Shown here one piece after another: positions 49,776 through 58,813 of a stretch of 64,000 nucleotides of DNA. The notes beneath the pieces were generated by a model, which was given only the letters and a program-made list of their open reading frames with translations, was not told the origin of the DNA and did no database searches. The stretch comes from VRUE01 sp963712595 (GTDB taxonomy: Bacteria > Actinomycetota > Thermoleophilia > Solirubrobacterales > 70-9). The stretch is taken from NCBI GenBank assembly GCA_963712595.1, contig CAVQIM010000001.1:434001-498000 (forward strand). Direction: 5' to 3'. Made by a program: the position numbers and the translations under genes. How positions within the stretch are numbered: position 1 is the stretch's first letter; each line of letters opens with the position of its first letter.

Positions 49776-51959
49776 ATGAGACGCTTCGCCACCTGGTGCA
49801 CCGGGCACCGCAAGACGGTGATCATCGGCTGGATCGTTGCCCTCTTTGGGATGGGGATGATCTCCAGCTCGGTCGGCTCCGACTTCACCGAAGAATTCAA
49901 GCTGCCCTCCTCCGACTCGCAGGAAGCCTTCGACCTGCTGGAAGAACGGTTCCCGCAGCAGTCCGGGGTCACCGCGGAAATCGTCTACAGGGCGACGGCC
50001 GGAGCCGACTCGGCGGCGGTGCGCAAGAAGATGGAGGGCGTCTTCGCCGAAGCGGAAAAGCTGCCCCACGTCAGCGAAGTCGCCAGCCCCTACACGCCTG
50101 GCGGCGCAGCGGCGATCAGCAAGGACGGGGAAATCGCCTACGCGACCGTCCAGTACGACGTCACCACCGACAAGCTCGAAAAGGACGACATCAAGAAACT
50201 GGTCTCGATCGGTCAGGCCGCTACCGGCGACGGCCTACAGGTCGAGGTGGGCGGAGCGCCGATCGAGGAAGTGCGCTCCGAAGAAGAAGGCGACTCCTCC
50301 TTCGCGATCGGCCTGCTCGCCGCGGTGGTGATCCTGCTCTTGACCTTTGGCTCGGTCGTGGCGATGGGCCTGCCCCTGCTCACCGCGCTGTTTGCCCTTG
50401 GCGTCGGTCTCAGTCTGGTCACCCTTGGCACCCACGTCTTCGACACCGCCGAGTTCGCGCCACAGCTGGCGGCGATGATCGGGCTCGGCGTCGGCATCGA
50501 CTACGCGCTCTTCATCCTCACCCGCTTCCGCAACGGGCTCGACGAAGGGATGGAGTCCCGCGACGCGGCGATCGCCGCCGTCGACACCGCCGGCCGTGCC
50601 GTGCTCTTCGCCGGGGTGACGGTGATCATCTCGCTGATGGGGATGCTGCTGCTTGGCATCAGCTTCCTCTACGGGGTCGCGATGGCGGCAGCGATGGCGG
50701 TGCTGTTCACGATGATCGCCGCCCTGACCCTGCTGCCGGCGCTGCTGACCATCGCCGGCCGCCGGGTGGACAAGCTGCGCATCCCCGGCCTGGGCAAGCG
50801 CGAGCCCTCGACCGCCGAGGACACGCGCTGGTTCCGCTGGAGCCGCGAGATCCAACGACGCCCCGTCCTTTCCGCCGTCCTCTCAGGCGCGCTGCTGCTG
50901 GCGCTCTGCATCCCGACCCTCTCGCTGCGGCTCGGCTCCAACGACGCCGGCACCGACCCCGCGGGGTCCTCGACGCGCGAAGCCTACGACCTGCTCGCCG
51001 AGGGCTTCGGGCCTGGCTTCAACGGCCCCTTCGCGATGGTCGCGGCGCTGCCGAGCAAGGGCGACGACGAAGCGCTGGTCGTCCTGCGCAAGACCCTGCG
51101 CAGCGAAGACGGAGTGGCGAAGGTCACCTCGATCACGCTCAACCCGGCCAAGGACACCGGCGTCTTCCAGCTCTACCCGACGACCTCGCCGCAGAGCGAG
51201 CAGACGACCGCGCTGCTCGACCACATCCGTGGCGACGTACTGCCGCCGATCGCGCAGAAGACCGGCGCCCAGCTGCACGTCGGCGGCATCACCGCGATCT
51301 TCGAGGACTTCGGCGACGCGATCTCCGAAAAGCTGCCGCTCTTCATCGGCGTCGTCGTGCTGCTCTCGGCGCTGCTGCTGATGATCGTCTTCCGCTCGCT
51401 GCTGGTACCGCTGAAGGCGATGGTGATGAACCTGCTCAGCATCGGCGCCGCCTTCGGCCTGATCGTCGCCGTCTTCCAGTGGGGCTGGGGCGCAAGCATC
51501 ATCGGCGTCGACGGGACCGGGCCGATCATCTCCTTCTTCCCGGTCTTCCTCTTCTCGATCGTCTTCGGGCTCTCGATGGACTACGAGGTCTTCCTGATGT
51601 CGCGCATCCACGAGGAGTGGGAGCACGGCAAGGACGCCACGCTCGCCGTCACCCGCGGCCTGGCCCTGACCGGCCGCGTGATCACCGCGGCGGCGGCGAT
51701 CATGGTCACCGTCTTCGCCTCCTTCATGATCGGCGAAGACCGCATCATCAAACTCTTCGGACTCGGCCTCGCCTCGGCGGTCTTCATCGACGCGGTGATC
51801 ATCCGCTCGGTCCTCGTGCCGGCGATCATGCAGCTATTCGGCAAGCGCGCCTGGTGGCTGCCGGCCTGGCTGGACCGCATCCTGCCCAGGCTCCACGTAG
51901 AGCCGGCAGAGGGCGATCCGGCCCCCACGGGAGAGCATCCCGTTGTCGAAAGCGCCTGA
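49776..51959 (+). CDS. MMPL/RND-family membrane transporter
   Basis: A 727-residue protein with about 12 membrane helices in two repeats. The first half has a periplasmic loop (DFTEEFKLPSSDSQEAFDLLEERF), helices LLAAVVILLLTFGSVVAMGLPLLTALFALG and the conserved GIDYALFILTRFRN with the proton-relay Asp-Tyr pair. The second repeat has FGLSMDYEVFLMSRIHEEW. This is the MmpL pattern for exporting lipids or hydrophobic compounds. The partner kinase gene is divergent. Cargo unknown. Confidence 0.88.
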   Translation: MRRFATWCTGHRKTVIIGWIVALFGMGMISSSVGSDFTEEFKLPSSDSQEAFDLLEERFPQQSGVTAEIVYRATAGADSAAVRKKMEGVFAEAEKLPHVSEVASPYTPGGAAAISKDGEIAYATVQYDVTTDKLEKDDIKKLVSIGQAATGDGLQVEVGGAPIEEVRSEEEGDSSFAIGLLAAVVILLLTFGSVVAMGLPLLTALFALGVGLSLVTLGTHVFDTAEFAPQLAAMIGLGVGIDYALFILTRFRNGLDEGMESRDAAIAAVDTAGRAVLFAGVTVIISLMGMLLLGISFLYGVAMAAAMAVLFTMIAALTLLPALLTIAGRRVDKLRIPGLGKREPSTAEDTRWFRWSREIQRRPVLSAVLSGALLLALCIPTLSLRLGSNDAGTDPAGSSTREAYDLLAEGFGPGFNGPFAMVAALPSKGDDEALVVLRKTLRSEDGVAKVTSITLNPAKDTGVFQLYPTTSPQSEQTTALLDHIRGDVLPPIAQKTGAQLHVGGITAIFEDFGDAISEKLPLFIGVVVLLSALLLMIVFRSLLVPLKAMVMNLLSIGAAFGLIVAVFQWGWGASIIGVDGTGPIISFFPVFLFSIVFGLSMDYEVFLMSRIHEEWEHGKDATLAVTRGLALTGRVITAAAAIMVTVFASFMIGEDRIIKLFGLGLASAVFIDAVIIRSVLVPAIMQLFGKRAWWLPAWLDRILPRLHVEPAEGDPAPTGEHPVVESA

Positions 51960-51983
51960 CGCGTAGAACTGGAAGTGGTTGGG

Positions 51984-52136
51984 CGGGGATGGCGGGTGCG
52001 CCTCTCCGGGAATTGATGTCGCACGCGCGCTGCGCGCGCTTAGCGACTGAGGTTGAGCGCGGCTGACGCCGCGCGGCACCGGATTGCATTCCCGCCGCTT
52101 CGCGACATTCCCGGAGAGGCGCACCCGCCATCCCCG
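51984..52136. repeat. palindromic element 7 (subfamily C)
   Basis: Perfect 30-bp arms at 51984-52013 and 52107-52136 (begin CGGGGATGGCGGGTGCGCC). The interior (TTGATGTCGCACGCG, CGCTTAGCGAC, hairpin GCGCGGC-TGAC-GCCGCGC, GATTGCAT, GCGACAT) matches element 8 in reverse complement. It lies 24 bases after the MMPL stop. Confidence 0.78.
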
Positions 52137-52225
52137 TCTCGAACGCGGACAGCTTTACCGAGAGGCGGCACTCGCTGCTGGCTAGAGCTTTCGAGGGCCG
52201 GAGTCGTGTTGCATTAGCTGTTGAA

Positions 52226-52378
52226 GGAGGGGTCTGGTCCTCCTTCAGTCGAATGTCGCCGAAGGCGGCGATATGCAATCTGGTGCTCGCGCGGCGTCAG
52301 CCGCGCACCAACATCGTCGCTAAGCGAGCGAAGCTCGCGTGCGACATCAATTCGACTGAAGGAGGACCAGACCCCTCC
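52226..52378. repeat. palindromic element 8 (subfamily C, inverted)
   Basis: Perfect 29-bp arms at 52226-52254 and 52350-52378 (begin GGAGGGGTCTGGTCCTCC). Its interior is the inverted relative of element 7, including ATGTCGC/GCGACAT continuing the stem past a three-base bulge and the hairpin GCGCGGC-GTCA-GCCGCGC. It ends 21 bases from the rpmB stop. The stretch 51960-52399 between the MMPL and rpmB stops holds only these two elements. Confidence 0.78.
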
Positions 52379-52399
52379 CCCATCCCCGCTTGCGCAGGA

Positions 52400-52591
52400 C
52401 TACGCGGCCTTCGTGACCTTGTTGGCCTTCAAGCAGCGGGTGCAGACGTAAGCCCGCAGCTTGCGGCCGTTCTCTTGGATCCGGACCTTCTGCAGGTTCG
52501 GGTCGAAGCGCCGCTTGGTGGCGACCATCGAGTGGCTGCGGGACTGGCCGAACGCCGGCCCCTTGCCGCAGCTATGACAGACCTTGGCCAT
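52400..52591 (-). CDS. rpmB: ribosomal protein L28
   Basis: A 63-residue L28: MAKVCHSCGKGPAFGQSRSHSM, then TKRRFDPNLQKVRI, and RAYVCTRCLKANKVTKA. Two CxxC pairs indicate the zinc form. TACCAT lies 10 bases before the ATG, as for rpmF. It is downstream of ribH by 27 bases but probably has its own promoter. Confidence 0.94.
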   Translation of the reverse strand: MAKVCHSCGKGPAFGQSRSHSMVATKRRFDPNLQKVRIQENGRKLRAYVCTRCLKANKVTKAA

Positions 52592-52617
52592 CGGGTCGGA
52601 GATGGTACAGGTCGTCG

Positions 52618-53136
52618 CTAGCTGTCGCGGACCTGCCAGCGATACGGGTTGACCTGTTTTTTCAGCAGGGCCATGCGGGCGACGGTGAGGGCGGCGTTAC
52701 GGCCCTGGTCGCGCTTGCCGCCACCGGCGCGGGCGAGGGCCTGCTCCATCGTGTCGCAGGTGATCACGCCGAAGGCGCAGGGCACGCCGGTCTCCAGCTG
52801 CACGTCCTGGATGCCGCGGGCGGCCTCGGCGCAGACGAAGTCGTAGTGGTCGGTCTCGCCGCGGATGACGACGCCGAGGCAGGCGACGCCGGAGAAGCGC
52901 CCGCTGGTCGCGTGCAGCTTCGCGGCGAAGGGCAGCTCGTAGGCGCCGGGGACGGAGACCTCGCTGACCGAGGACGCCGGCACGCCGGCCAGCTCGAAGC
53001 CTTCACGGGCGCCGCTGAGCAGGCGTTCGGCGAGGTCCTCGTAGAAGCGCCCAACGCATACGGCGAACTCCAACCCGGCCAGCGCCTCCCGGTCCTCCTC
53101 GGCGAAGCTTTCGAGGAAGGCAGTCGACTCAGCCAT
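52618..53136 (-). CDS. ribH: 6,7-dimethyl-8-ribityllumazine synthase
   Basis: A 172-residue lumazine synthase, the penultimate riboflavin step. FAVCVGRFYEDLAERLLSGA, VPGAYELPFAAKL, VVIRGETDHYDFVCAEAARGI with the catalytic His, and PCAFGVITCDTMEQALARAGG are family motifs. Its start overlaps the ribBA stop by 8 bases. Last gene of the riboflavin operon. Confidence 0.93.
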   Translation of the reverse strand: MAESTAFLESFAEEDREALAGLEFAVCVGRFYEDLAERLLSGAREGFELAGVPASSVSEVSVPGAYELPFAAKLHATSGRFSGVACLGVVIRGETDHYDFVCAEAARGIQDVQLETGVPCAFGVITCDTMEQALARAGGGKRDQGRNAALTVARMALLKKQVNPYRWQVRDS

Positions 53137-54466
53137 CCGCCGCCTCGCTCTCACCGGCGGCGTCGCGCTCCTCCTCGTTGCGGATCATCTCCTCATCGAG
53201 GGCGAGGCCCTGGTGGTGCAGCGAGTGGCCCATCTTGTCGCGCTTCGCCCGCAGGTAGGCCTCGTTGTGGGCGTTGGGCGACGATTCGATCGGGACCTGC
53301 TCGGAGACCGAGAGGCCGTAGCCCTCGAGCCCGACGATCTTCTTCGGGTTGTTGGTGAGGATGCGGATGCTGGTCAGGCCGAGGTCGCCGAGGATCTGGG
53401 CGCCGATCCCGTAGTCGCGCAGGTCGGCGGGCAGGCCGAGCTTGAGGTTGGCCTCGACCGTGTCGGCCCCCTCCTCCTGCAGCTTGTAGGCCTTGAGCTT
53501 GTTGAGCAAGCCGATCCCGCGTCCCTCCTGGGAGAGGTAGAGGAGGACGCCGCGCCCCTCGTGCTCGATCTGCGTCAGCGCCGCAACCAGCTGCTCGCCG
53601 CAGTCGCAGCGCATGCTGTGGAAGACATCGCCGGTCAGGCACTCGCTGTGGACGCGGACGAGCACGTCCTCGGCGCCGTCGACGTCGCCCTTGACCATCG
53701 CGACGTGGTGCTTGTCGTCGACCAGCGATCGGTAGCCGACCGCGGTGAAGTCGCCGAACTCGGTTGGCAGCGCGGTGTCCACCACCCGCTCGACCAGCTT
53801 CTCGGTGCGGCGGCGGTAGGCGATCAGGTCGGCGACCGTGACCATCTTCAGGCCATGGCGCTCGCAGTAGGGGATCAGATCGGGGACCCGCGCCATCGTG
53901 CCGTCGTCGTTCATCACCTCGCAGATCACGCCCGCCGGGGTGAGTCCGGCGAGGCGGGCGAGGTCGACACTGGCCTCGGTGTGGCCGGTGCGCTCCAGCA
54001 CGCCGCCCTCCTTGGCGCGCAGCGGGAACATGTGGCCGGGGACGACGATGTCGCGCGGGCCGGAGTTGGGGTCGATCGCGACCTGGATCGTGTGAGCGCG
54101 GTCGTGGGCGGAGATGCCGGTGCTTACCCCGCCGGCCGCCTCGATCGTCACCGTGAAGGCGGTCTGCAGCGGCGCCTCGTTCTTCGCCGCCATCAGGTTG
54201 AGGCCGAGCTTCTCGCAGCGCTCGGCGGTCAGGGCGAGGCAGATCAGGCCGCGCGCCTCCTTGGCCATGAAGTTGACCGCCTCCGGCGTGGCGAACTGCG
54301 CCGCCATCACCAGGTCGCCCTCGTTCTCGCGGTCCTCGCCGTCGCAGACCACGACCATGCGACCGCGGCGGATCTCCTCGACCGCTTCCTCGATCGTCGA
54401 GAACGGGCTCTCGCCCGTCTCCCTGCCCGCTCCGTCTGTCCTCTGCGTCTCCGTCATCTGGCTCAC
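53129..54466 (-). CDS. ribBA: bifunctional DHBP synthase/GTP cyclohydrolase II
   Basis: A 445-residue fusion. The N-terminal RibB domain (about 20-220) has VVVCDGEDRENEGDLVMAA, GISAHDRAHTI and LERTGHTEASVDLARLAG. The C-terminal RibA domain has VRVHSECLTGDVFHSMRCDCGEQL with the zinc cysteines and LYLSQEGRGIGL, then LGLTSIRILTNNPKKIVGLEGYGL. It makes both riboflavin precursors from ribulose-5-phosphate and GTP. Overlaps ribE by four bases and ribH by eight. Confidence 0.95.
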   Translation of the reverse strand: MSQMTETQRTDGAGRETGESPFSTIEEAVEEIRRGRMVVVCDGEDRENEGDLVMAAQFATPEAVNFMAKEARGLICLALTAERCEKLGLNLMAAKNEAPLQTAFTVTIEAAGGVSTGISAHDRAHTIQVAIDPNSGPRDIVVPGHMFPLRAKEGGVLERTGHTEASVDLARLAGLTPAGVICEVMNDDGTMARVPDLIPYCERHGLKMVTVADLIAYRRRTEKLVERVVDTALPTEFGDFTAVGYRSLVDDKHHVAMVKGDVDGAEDVLVRVHSECLTGDVFHSMRCDCGEQLVAALTQIEHEGRGVLLYLSQEGRGIGLLNKLKAYKLQEEGADTVEANLKLGLPADLRDYGIGAQILGDLGLTSIRILTNNPKKIVGLEGYGLSVSEQVPIESSPNAHNEAYLRAKRDKMGHSLHHQGLALDEEMIRNEEERDAAGESEAADG

Positions 54467-55068
54467 GCGCGCTCCTTTCCGGCGAATGGCGCCACCAATC
54501 GCTCAACATACTTCGCCACCACATCGCACTCGACGTTCAGCTTGTCGCCCACGGCGAGCGCTCCAAGGTTCGTGCGGCCGAGGGTCTCCGGGATCAGCGA
54601 GACCTCTGCCCATCCGTCGCCGATCGAGGCGACGGTGAGGCTGACGCCGTTGAGAGAGATCGACCCCTTCTCGACGGCGTAGCGGATCAGATCCGAGCCG
54701 AGCCCGATGCGGAGGCGACGGGCGAAGCCGTCGTCCTCGATCGAGACGACCTCCCCCACGCCATCGGCGTGACCCTGGACGATGTGCCCGCCAAGGCGAT
54801 CGGAGGCTTTCATCGCCAGCTCCAGATTGACGCGACTGCCGGCCTGCAGGTCGTCCAGAGCCGTCACCGCGAGCGTCTGGTTCATCGCCTCGGTCTCGAA
54901 GCCGCTGCCGTCGACACCGGTGGCGGTGAGGCAAACCCCGTCGACCGCGACCGAGTCTCCCGTTGCGATCTCCGATCCCAGGCGGGTCCCAATCCGCAGT
55001 CTCGCGCCCTCGGCACCGGTCTCGACCGCCTCGACCTCGCCGACGTCTTCGATCAGGCCGGTGAACAT
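54463..55068 (-). CDS. ribE: riboflavin synthase alpha chain
   Basis: A 201-residue enzyme with two homologous barrels: MFTGLIEDVGEVEAV... DSVAVDGVCLTAT and GGHIVQGHADGVGEVV... KGSISLNGVSLTVASIG. Both repeats show the SVxVxGVCLT motif. Its ATG shares a base with the ribD stop (TGATG). Confidence 0.94.
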   Translation of the reverse strand: MFTGLIEDVGEVEAVETGAEGARLRIGTRLGSEIATGDSVAVDGVCLTATGVDGSGFETEAMNQTLAVTALDDLQAGSRVNLELAMKASDRLGGHIVQGHADGVGEVVSIEDDGFARRLRIGLGSDLIRYAVEKGSISLNGVSLTVASIGDGWAEVSLIPETLGRTNLGALAVGDKLNVECDVVAKYVERLVAPFAGKERA

Positions 55069-56174
55069 CACCACTCCCTGAAACGGGTCTCGATCAAGGT
55101 GTCCTCGACGCCGGGGTCCACGGCCGCAGTTCGCTTCGAACCCGCGAGCAAGATCGGGGCGACGAAAACCCGTGCCTCGTCGACCTCGCCGGCATCGGCG
55201 AAAGCAGCGGCCAGAGTCGGGCCGCCCTCGAGGAAGAGGCTGGTTACGTCGCGGCGGCCCAGCTCGGCGAGGGCCGCCTCGATTCCGTCGGCGACCAGGG
55301 TTTCCACACCCGCAGCACGGAGCGCGGAGACCGACTTGGAATCGGCTTCCGAGCCCACGACGACGAGCGCCGGCGCCTGATCGAGCGTTCTGAGCAGCTG
55401 CGAGTCGAGCGGCAACCGAGCCCGCCGATCGAAGACGACACGCAACGGCTGCCGCAAATCGGTTCCGGTGCGCTTTATGTGGTCATGCGCCGCAAAAGGC
55501 GCACTGGAAGCGGGTGAGGGGCGGGCGGTTAGGAGAGGGTCGTCGGCGAGGGCGGTGCCGATGCCGATGCCGATTGCGTCGGATTCGGCTCGCCAGCGAT
55601 GGACCAGCGCGCGGCTGCGCTCGCTCGAGATCCAGGGCGAGTCGCCGGGCGGCGGCGAGGTGCGCCCGTCGAGCGACATCGCCAGCTTCAGCGTCACCAG
55701 CGGCAACCCGGTGCGGGCGTGCTTGCGGAACGGCTGGTTGAGCAGGCGTGCCGCGGTTGCCTCCTCCCCGGCGGCGAACTCGACCTCGATGCCGCCATCG
55801 CGGAGGATCCCGGGACCCCGCCCGGCCGCCTTCTCGCTCGGATCCTCGGAGGCGATCACGACGCGCCCAATCCCCGCCTCCAAGATCGCCTCCGTACAGG
55901 GCGGCTGCCGCCCCTGATGCGCACAAGGCTCCAACGTCACGTACATCGTCGCCCCGGCGGGATCGTTGCCTTTTCCCCGACAGTCGGCAAGCGCCGCCCG
56001 CTCAGCGTGCAGATCGCCCAGTGCAGCGTGGAATCCCTCGCCCAGCACCGTCCCGTCCCGAACCACCACAGCTCCCACCAGAGGATTCGGGCTGACTCGA
56101 CCACGCCCGCGCTCCGCAAGCTCAAGCGCCCGAGAGAGGTGCGACCGATCCGTGCCTGTGAGCTGGGAATTCAT
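55068..56174 (-). CDS. ribD: bifunctional riboflavin deaminase/reductase
   Basis: A 368-residue RibD. The deaminase domain (1-150) has zinc site HAERAAL (the family HAE) and TLEPCAHQGRQPPCTEAI. The reductase domain (155-368) has LPLVTLKLAMSLDGRTS, WISSERSRALVHRWRAESDAIGIGIGTALADDPLLTAR and LFLEGGPTLAAAFADAG. ATG 56174 is used; an upstream in-frame TTG (56198) lies in the operator palindrome. First gene of ribD-ribE-ribBA-ribH. Confidence 0.93.
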   Translation of the reverse strand: MNSQLTGTDRSHLSRALELAERGRGRVSPNPLVGAVVVRDGTVLGEGFHAALGDLHAERAALADCRGKGNDPAGATMYVTLEPCAHQGRQPPCTEAILEAGIGRVVIASEDPSEKAAGRGPGILRDGGIEVEFAAGEEATAARLLNQPFRKHARTGLPLVTLKLAMSLDGRTSPPPGDSPWISSERSRALVHRWRAESDAIGIGIGTALADDPLLTARPSPASSAPFAAHDHIKRTGTDLRQPLRVVFDRRARLPLDSQLLRTLDQAPALVVVGSEADSKSVSALRAAGVETLVADGIEAALAELGRRDVTSLFLEGGPTLAAAFADAGEVDEARVFVAPILLAGSKRTAAVDPGVEDTLIETRFREW

Positions 56175-56180
56175 GCGACC

Positions 56181-56196
56181 GATTGACTGGTCAATC
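56181..56196. promoter_or_regulatory. candidate operator upstream of the riboflavin operon
   Basis: Perfect dyad GATTGAC-TG-GTCAATC, 6 bases upstream of the ribD ATG. A minus-strand TACGAT box lies just upstream, so the dyad would cover the transcription start. There is no FMN riboswitch-like structure in the short leader. Confidence 0.45.
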
Positions 56197-56239
56197 AACT
56201 AATCGTACCGCGCCGCTGCTCGTCTTAAGTGACGTATCT

Positions 56240-56385
56240 CGCGCGGGTGGCGTCAGGGTGGGGTGATCTGCGCCGCGCGGAGGCTGCTGAGGGCAAGGCC
56301 ACATCCCGGAAACCGCAACATCCCGGTGCCCGAAGCAGCGCGCAGCGCAAGCAGGGCACCCCACCCTGACGACAGGACCCGCGCG
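56240..56385. repeat. palindromic element 9 (subfamily D, shares ends with element 6)
   Basis: Outer 9-bp arms (56240-56248, 56377-56385) and inner perfect 15-bp arms CGTCAGGGTGGGGTG and its complement (56251-56265, 56357-56371). The interior holds a repeated ACATCCCGG and GGCTGCT/AGCAGC pairing. It lies between the divergent ribD and glycosyltransferase genes, unlike the others, which are near stops. Confidence 0.68.
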
Positions 56386-56416
56386 CCGATACCGCGGATA
56401 CCCTGACCCAGCGCCT

Positions 56417-57403
56417 ATGAAGCTGATCGTCCAAATCCCCTGCCTCAACGAGGAATCCACCCTCCCGGCAACGATTGCCGATATCCCGCGGGAGCTCGAG
56501 GGCGTCGACACGGTTGAGCTGCTCGTGGTCGACGACGGCTCGACCGACCGCACGGTCGAGGTCGCCCGCGAGCACGGGGTCGAGCACATCGTCCGCCTGA
56601 CCAACAACAAGGGCCTGGCGGCGGGCTTCCAGGCGGGACTCGACGCCTGCCTCAAGCTGGGCGCCGACGTCGTCGTCAACACCGACGCCGACAACCAGTA
56701 CCGCGGCGCCGACATCGCGAAGCTGGTGGCCCCGATCCTCGCCGGCGAGGCCGACATGGTCGTCGGCGACCGCCGGGTGGCCGAGATCGAGCACTTCTCG
56801 GGCCAGAAGAAGCGGCTCCAGCGACTCGGCAGCTGGGTCGTGCGCCGGCTCTCCGGCACCGAGATCGCCGACACCACCTCGGGCTTCCGCGCTTACAACC
56901 GCGAGGCGGCGCTCGGCCTGCTCGTCGTCGACGACTTCACCTACACCCTGGAGAGCCTGATCCAGGCGGGCAAGATGCTGGTCGCCGTCGACCAGGTCGA
57001 GATCGGCGTCAACCCGCAGACGCGCGAGTCGCGCCTCTTCGCCTCGACCGGAGCCTACGTGCGCCGCAACGCGCTCTCGATCCTGCGCATCTATGCCCGC
57101 TACGAGCCTCTGCGGGTCTTCGCCACCGCCGGCCTCGTCGTCGCGATCCTCGCCCTCGCTGCCTGGATGCCGTTCCTGCTCGACTGGGTCCTCAACGGCG
57201 ACAGCGGCGGCCACATCCAGTCGCTGATCCTCGGCGCGGTGCTCTTCATCGCCGCCGTGCAACTGGTCGCGCTGGGGGTTATCGGCGACCTGCTGGCGGG
57301 ACAGCGGGTGATGACGCAGCGCGTCTTCGAGCGGGTGCGCCGGGTCGAGCTGGCGCTCGAGGTCGAGCCCTCCCATTACGAGCGCGGCGCCGCGAAGCGT
57401 TGA
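56417..57403 (+). CDS. family 2 glycosyltransferase, DPM1-like, membrane-anchored
   Basis: 328 residues. The GT-A domain has LIVQIPCLNEESTLPATIADIPREL, VVDDGSTDRTVEVAREHG and NTDADNQYRGADIAKL, with the DxD metal site. It ends with two membrane helices (LRVFATAGLVVAILALAAWMPFLL and LILGAVLFIAAVQLVALGVIGDLL). The type transfers sugars to polyprenyl phosphate. A TACCCT box lies 12 bases before the ATG. The TTG start of the following flippase overlaps its stop. Confidence 0.88.
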   Translation: MKLIVQIPCLNEESTLPATIADIPRELEGVDTVELLVVDDGSTDRTVEVAREHGVEHIVRLTNNKGLAAGFQAGLDACLKLGADVVVNTDADNQYRGADIAKLVAPILAGEADMVVGDRRVAEIEHFSGQKKRLQRLGSWVVRRLSGTEIADTTSGFRAYNREAALGLLVVDDFTYTLESLIQAGKMLVAVDQVEIGVNPQTRESRLFASTGAYVRRNALSILRIYARYEPLRVFATAGLVVAILALAAWMPFLLDWVLNGDSGGHIQSLILGAVLFIAAVQLVALGVIGDLLAGQRVMTQRVFERVRRVELALEVEPSHYERGAAKR

Positions 57404-58806
57404 TCGGGCGCCTGCGCCAAGCGCTTGGCGTCCGCGGCGACGCCGGGGACGACGGTGGCTCGGCGACCGCCGACTACGGCAGGACCGCCAGCTTCCTCGC
57501 GATCGGCGTCGGCCTCACCGGCCTGATCACCTACGTCTACTTCTTCATCGCCTCGCACGTGCTCTCCAAGCCCGACTACGGGCAGATCACCGTGCTCTGG
57601 TCGGCCGTCTTCATCACGATCTCGACCCTCTACCGGCCGGTCGAACAGCTGCTCTCGCGCCACATCTCCGAACACCTGGCCAAGGGCGAGGCGATCGCCG
57701 GCACGACCCGCAATGCGGCGACGATCCAGGTTGGGTTGGCTGCCCTTTTCGCGGCGCTGGCGCTGGCTTTCCGCGGGCCACTGCAAGACGATCTGCTGGA
57801 GGGCAACGAAACGCTCTACTGGGTCTTCTTCGGTGCAGTGCTGTTCTACGCGGCGAGCTACTTCGCCCGCGGCTTCCTCGCCGGCCAGAAGCGCTTCGGG
57901 CTCTTCACGGCGCTGATCCTCTCGGAGTCCTGCTTTCGCACTCTCTTCGCGGTGCTGGTCGCGGTCAGCCTGCTGAGTGGCCAGTCGTGGGTGGCGGTCG
58001 GCATCCTCGCCGCGCCGTCCCTGAGCCTGATGGTCGTGCCGCTGGCCTTCGCGCGCCAGGCGCGCAGCGCGCCACCGCCGTCCCGGGAGTCCGAGGACAC
58101 CGCGGTCTCGATGGCGCACGGCACCGGCTTCGCCGCGGCGGTGCTGGTGATCATGTTCAGCGAACAGGCCTTCCTCAACGCCGGTCCGCTGATCGCGCGC
58201 GGCCTCGAGGGAGCCGCCGCGGCTGGCTTCATCTTCAACGTGCTGATGCTGGCGCGGGCGCCGCTGCAGCTCTTCCAGGCGGTCTCGACCAGCATTCTCC
58301 CCCACCTGACCGGCCTGCACACCAGCGAAGAGCCCGACAGCGAGGAGGAGTTCCAGCGCTCGGTGCGGATGGTGCTGCTCGGGATCGCCGTCTTCACCGC
58401 GGTGATGGCGCTGGCGATACTGGTCGCGGGACCGCAACTGATGCAGCTCGCCTTCAGCGACAAGTTCAGCTACGACCGAGCAGGGCTGCTGCTGGTCGCT
58501 GCCGGGACGGGGCTCTACCTCTCCTCGGTGACCGTCAACCAGGCCTGCGTCGCGCAGGGCCAGGTGCGGCGCGTCGCCGTCCGCTGGCTGGCCTGCGCCG
58601 CGCTCTTCGTCGCCTGGAACTTCGTTCCCCTGGTGAGCGACGAGTTCCGCCGCATCGAGATCGGCTTCACGCTTACCGCCGGCGCCCTCTTCGCCCTCCT
58701 CTACTTCATCTACCGCCGCCCCCACGAGCGGGCCGAGGACGTGCCGGCACCGGGCTCCCCCGAGGAGCTCGAGCTGCGCCTGGCCGCGGTCGACGAGAAC
58801 ACCTAG
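57400..58806 (+). CDS. polysaccharide flippase-like (MOP/Wzx superfamily) protein
   Basis: A 468-residue multi-pass membrane protein with about 12-14 helices, for example FLAIGVGLTGLITYVYFFIAS, VGLAALFAALALAFRG and LGIAVFTAVMALAILVAGPQLMQL. Helix layout and segments such as YGQITVLWSAVFITISTLYRPVEQLLSRHISEHLAKGE fit lipid-linked oligosaccharide flippases. TTG 57400 overlaps the glycosyltransferase stop by four bases, so the product of that enzyme may be what is flipped. Confidence 0.78.
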   Translation: MIGRLRQALGVRGDAGDDGGSATADYGRTASFLAIGVGLTGLITYVYFFIASHVLSKPDYGQITVLWSAVFITISTLYRPVEQLLSRHISEHLAKGEAIAGTTRNAATIQVGLAALFAALALAFRGPLQDDLLEGNETLYWVFFGAVLFYAASYFARGFLAGQKRFGLFTALILSESCFRTLFAVLVAVSLLSGQSWVAVGILAAPSLSLMVVPLAFARQARSAPPPSRESEDTAVSMAHGTGFAAAVLVIMFSEQAFLNAGPLIARGLEGAAAAGFIFNVLMLARAPLQLFQAVSTSILPHLTGLHTSEEPDSEEEFQRSVRMVLLGIAVFTAVMALAILVAGPQLMQLAFSDKFSYDRAGLLLVAAGTGLYLSSVTVNQACVAQGQVRRVAVRWLACAALFVAWNFVPLVSDEFRRIEIGFTLTAGALFALLYFIYRRPHERAEDVPAPGSPEELELRLAAVDENT

Positions 58807-58813
58807 GCCTGCG

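Noticed and set aside
56199..56416. FMN riboswitch upstream of ribD
   Set aside because: The likely leader is too short and the region is occupied by element 9, which lacks the riboswitch core.
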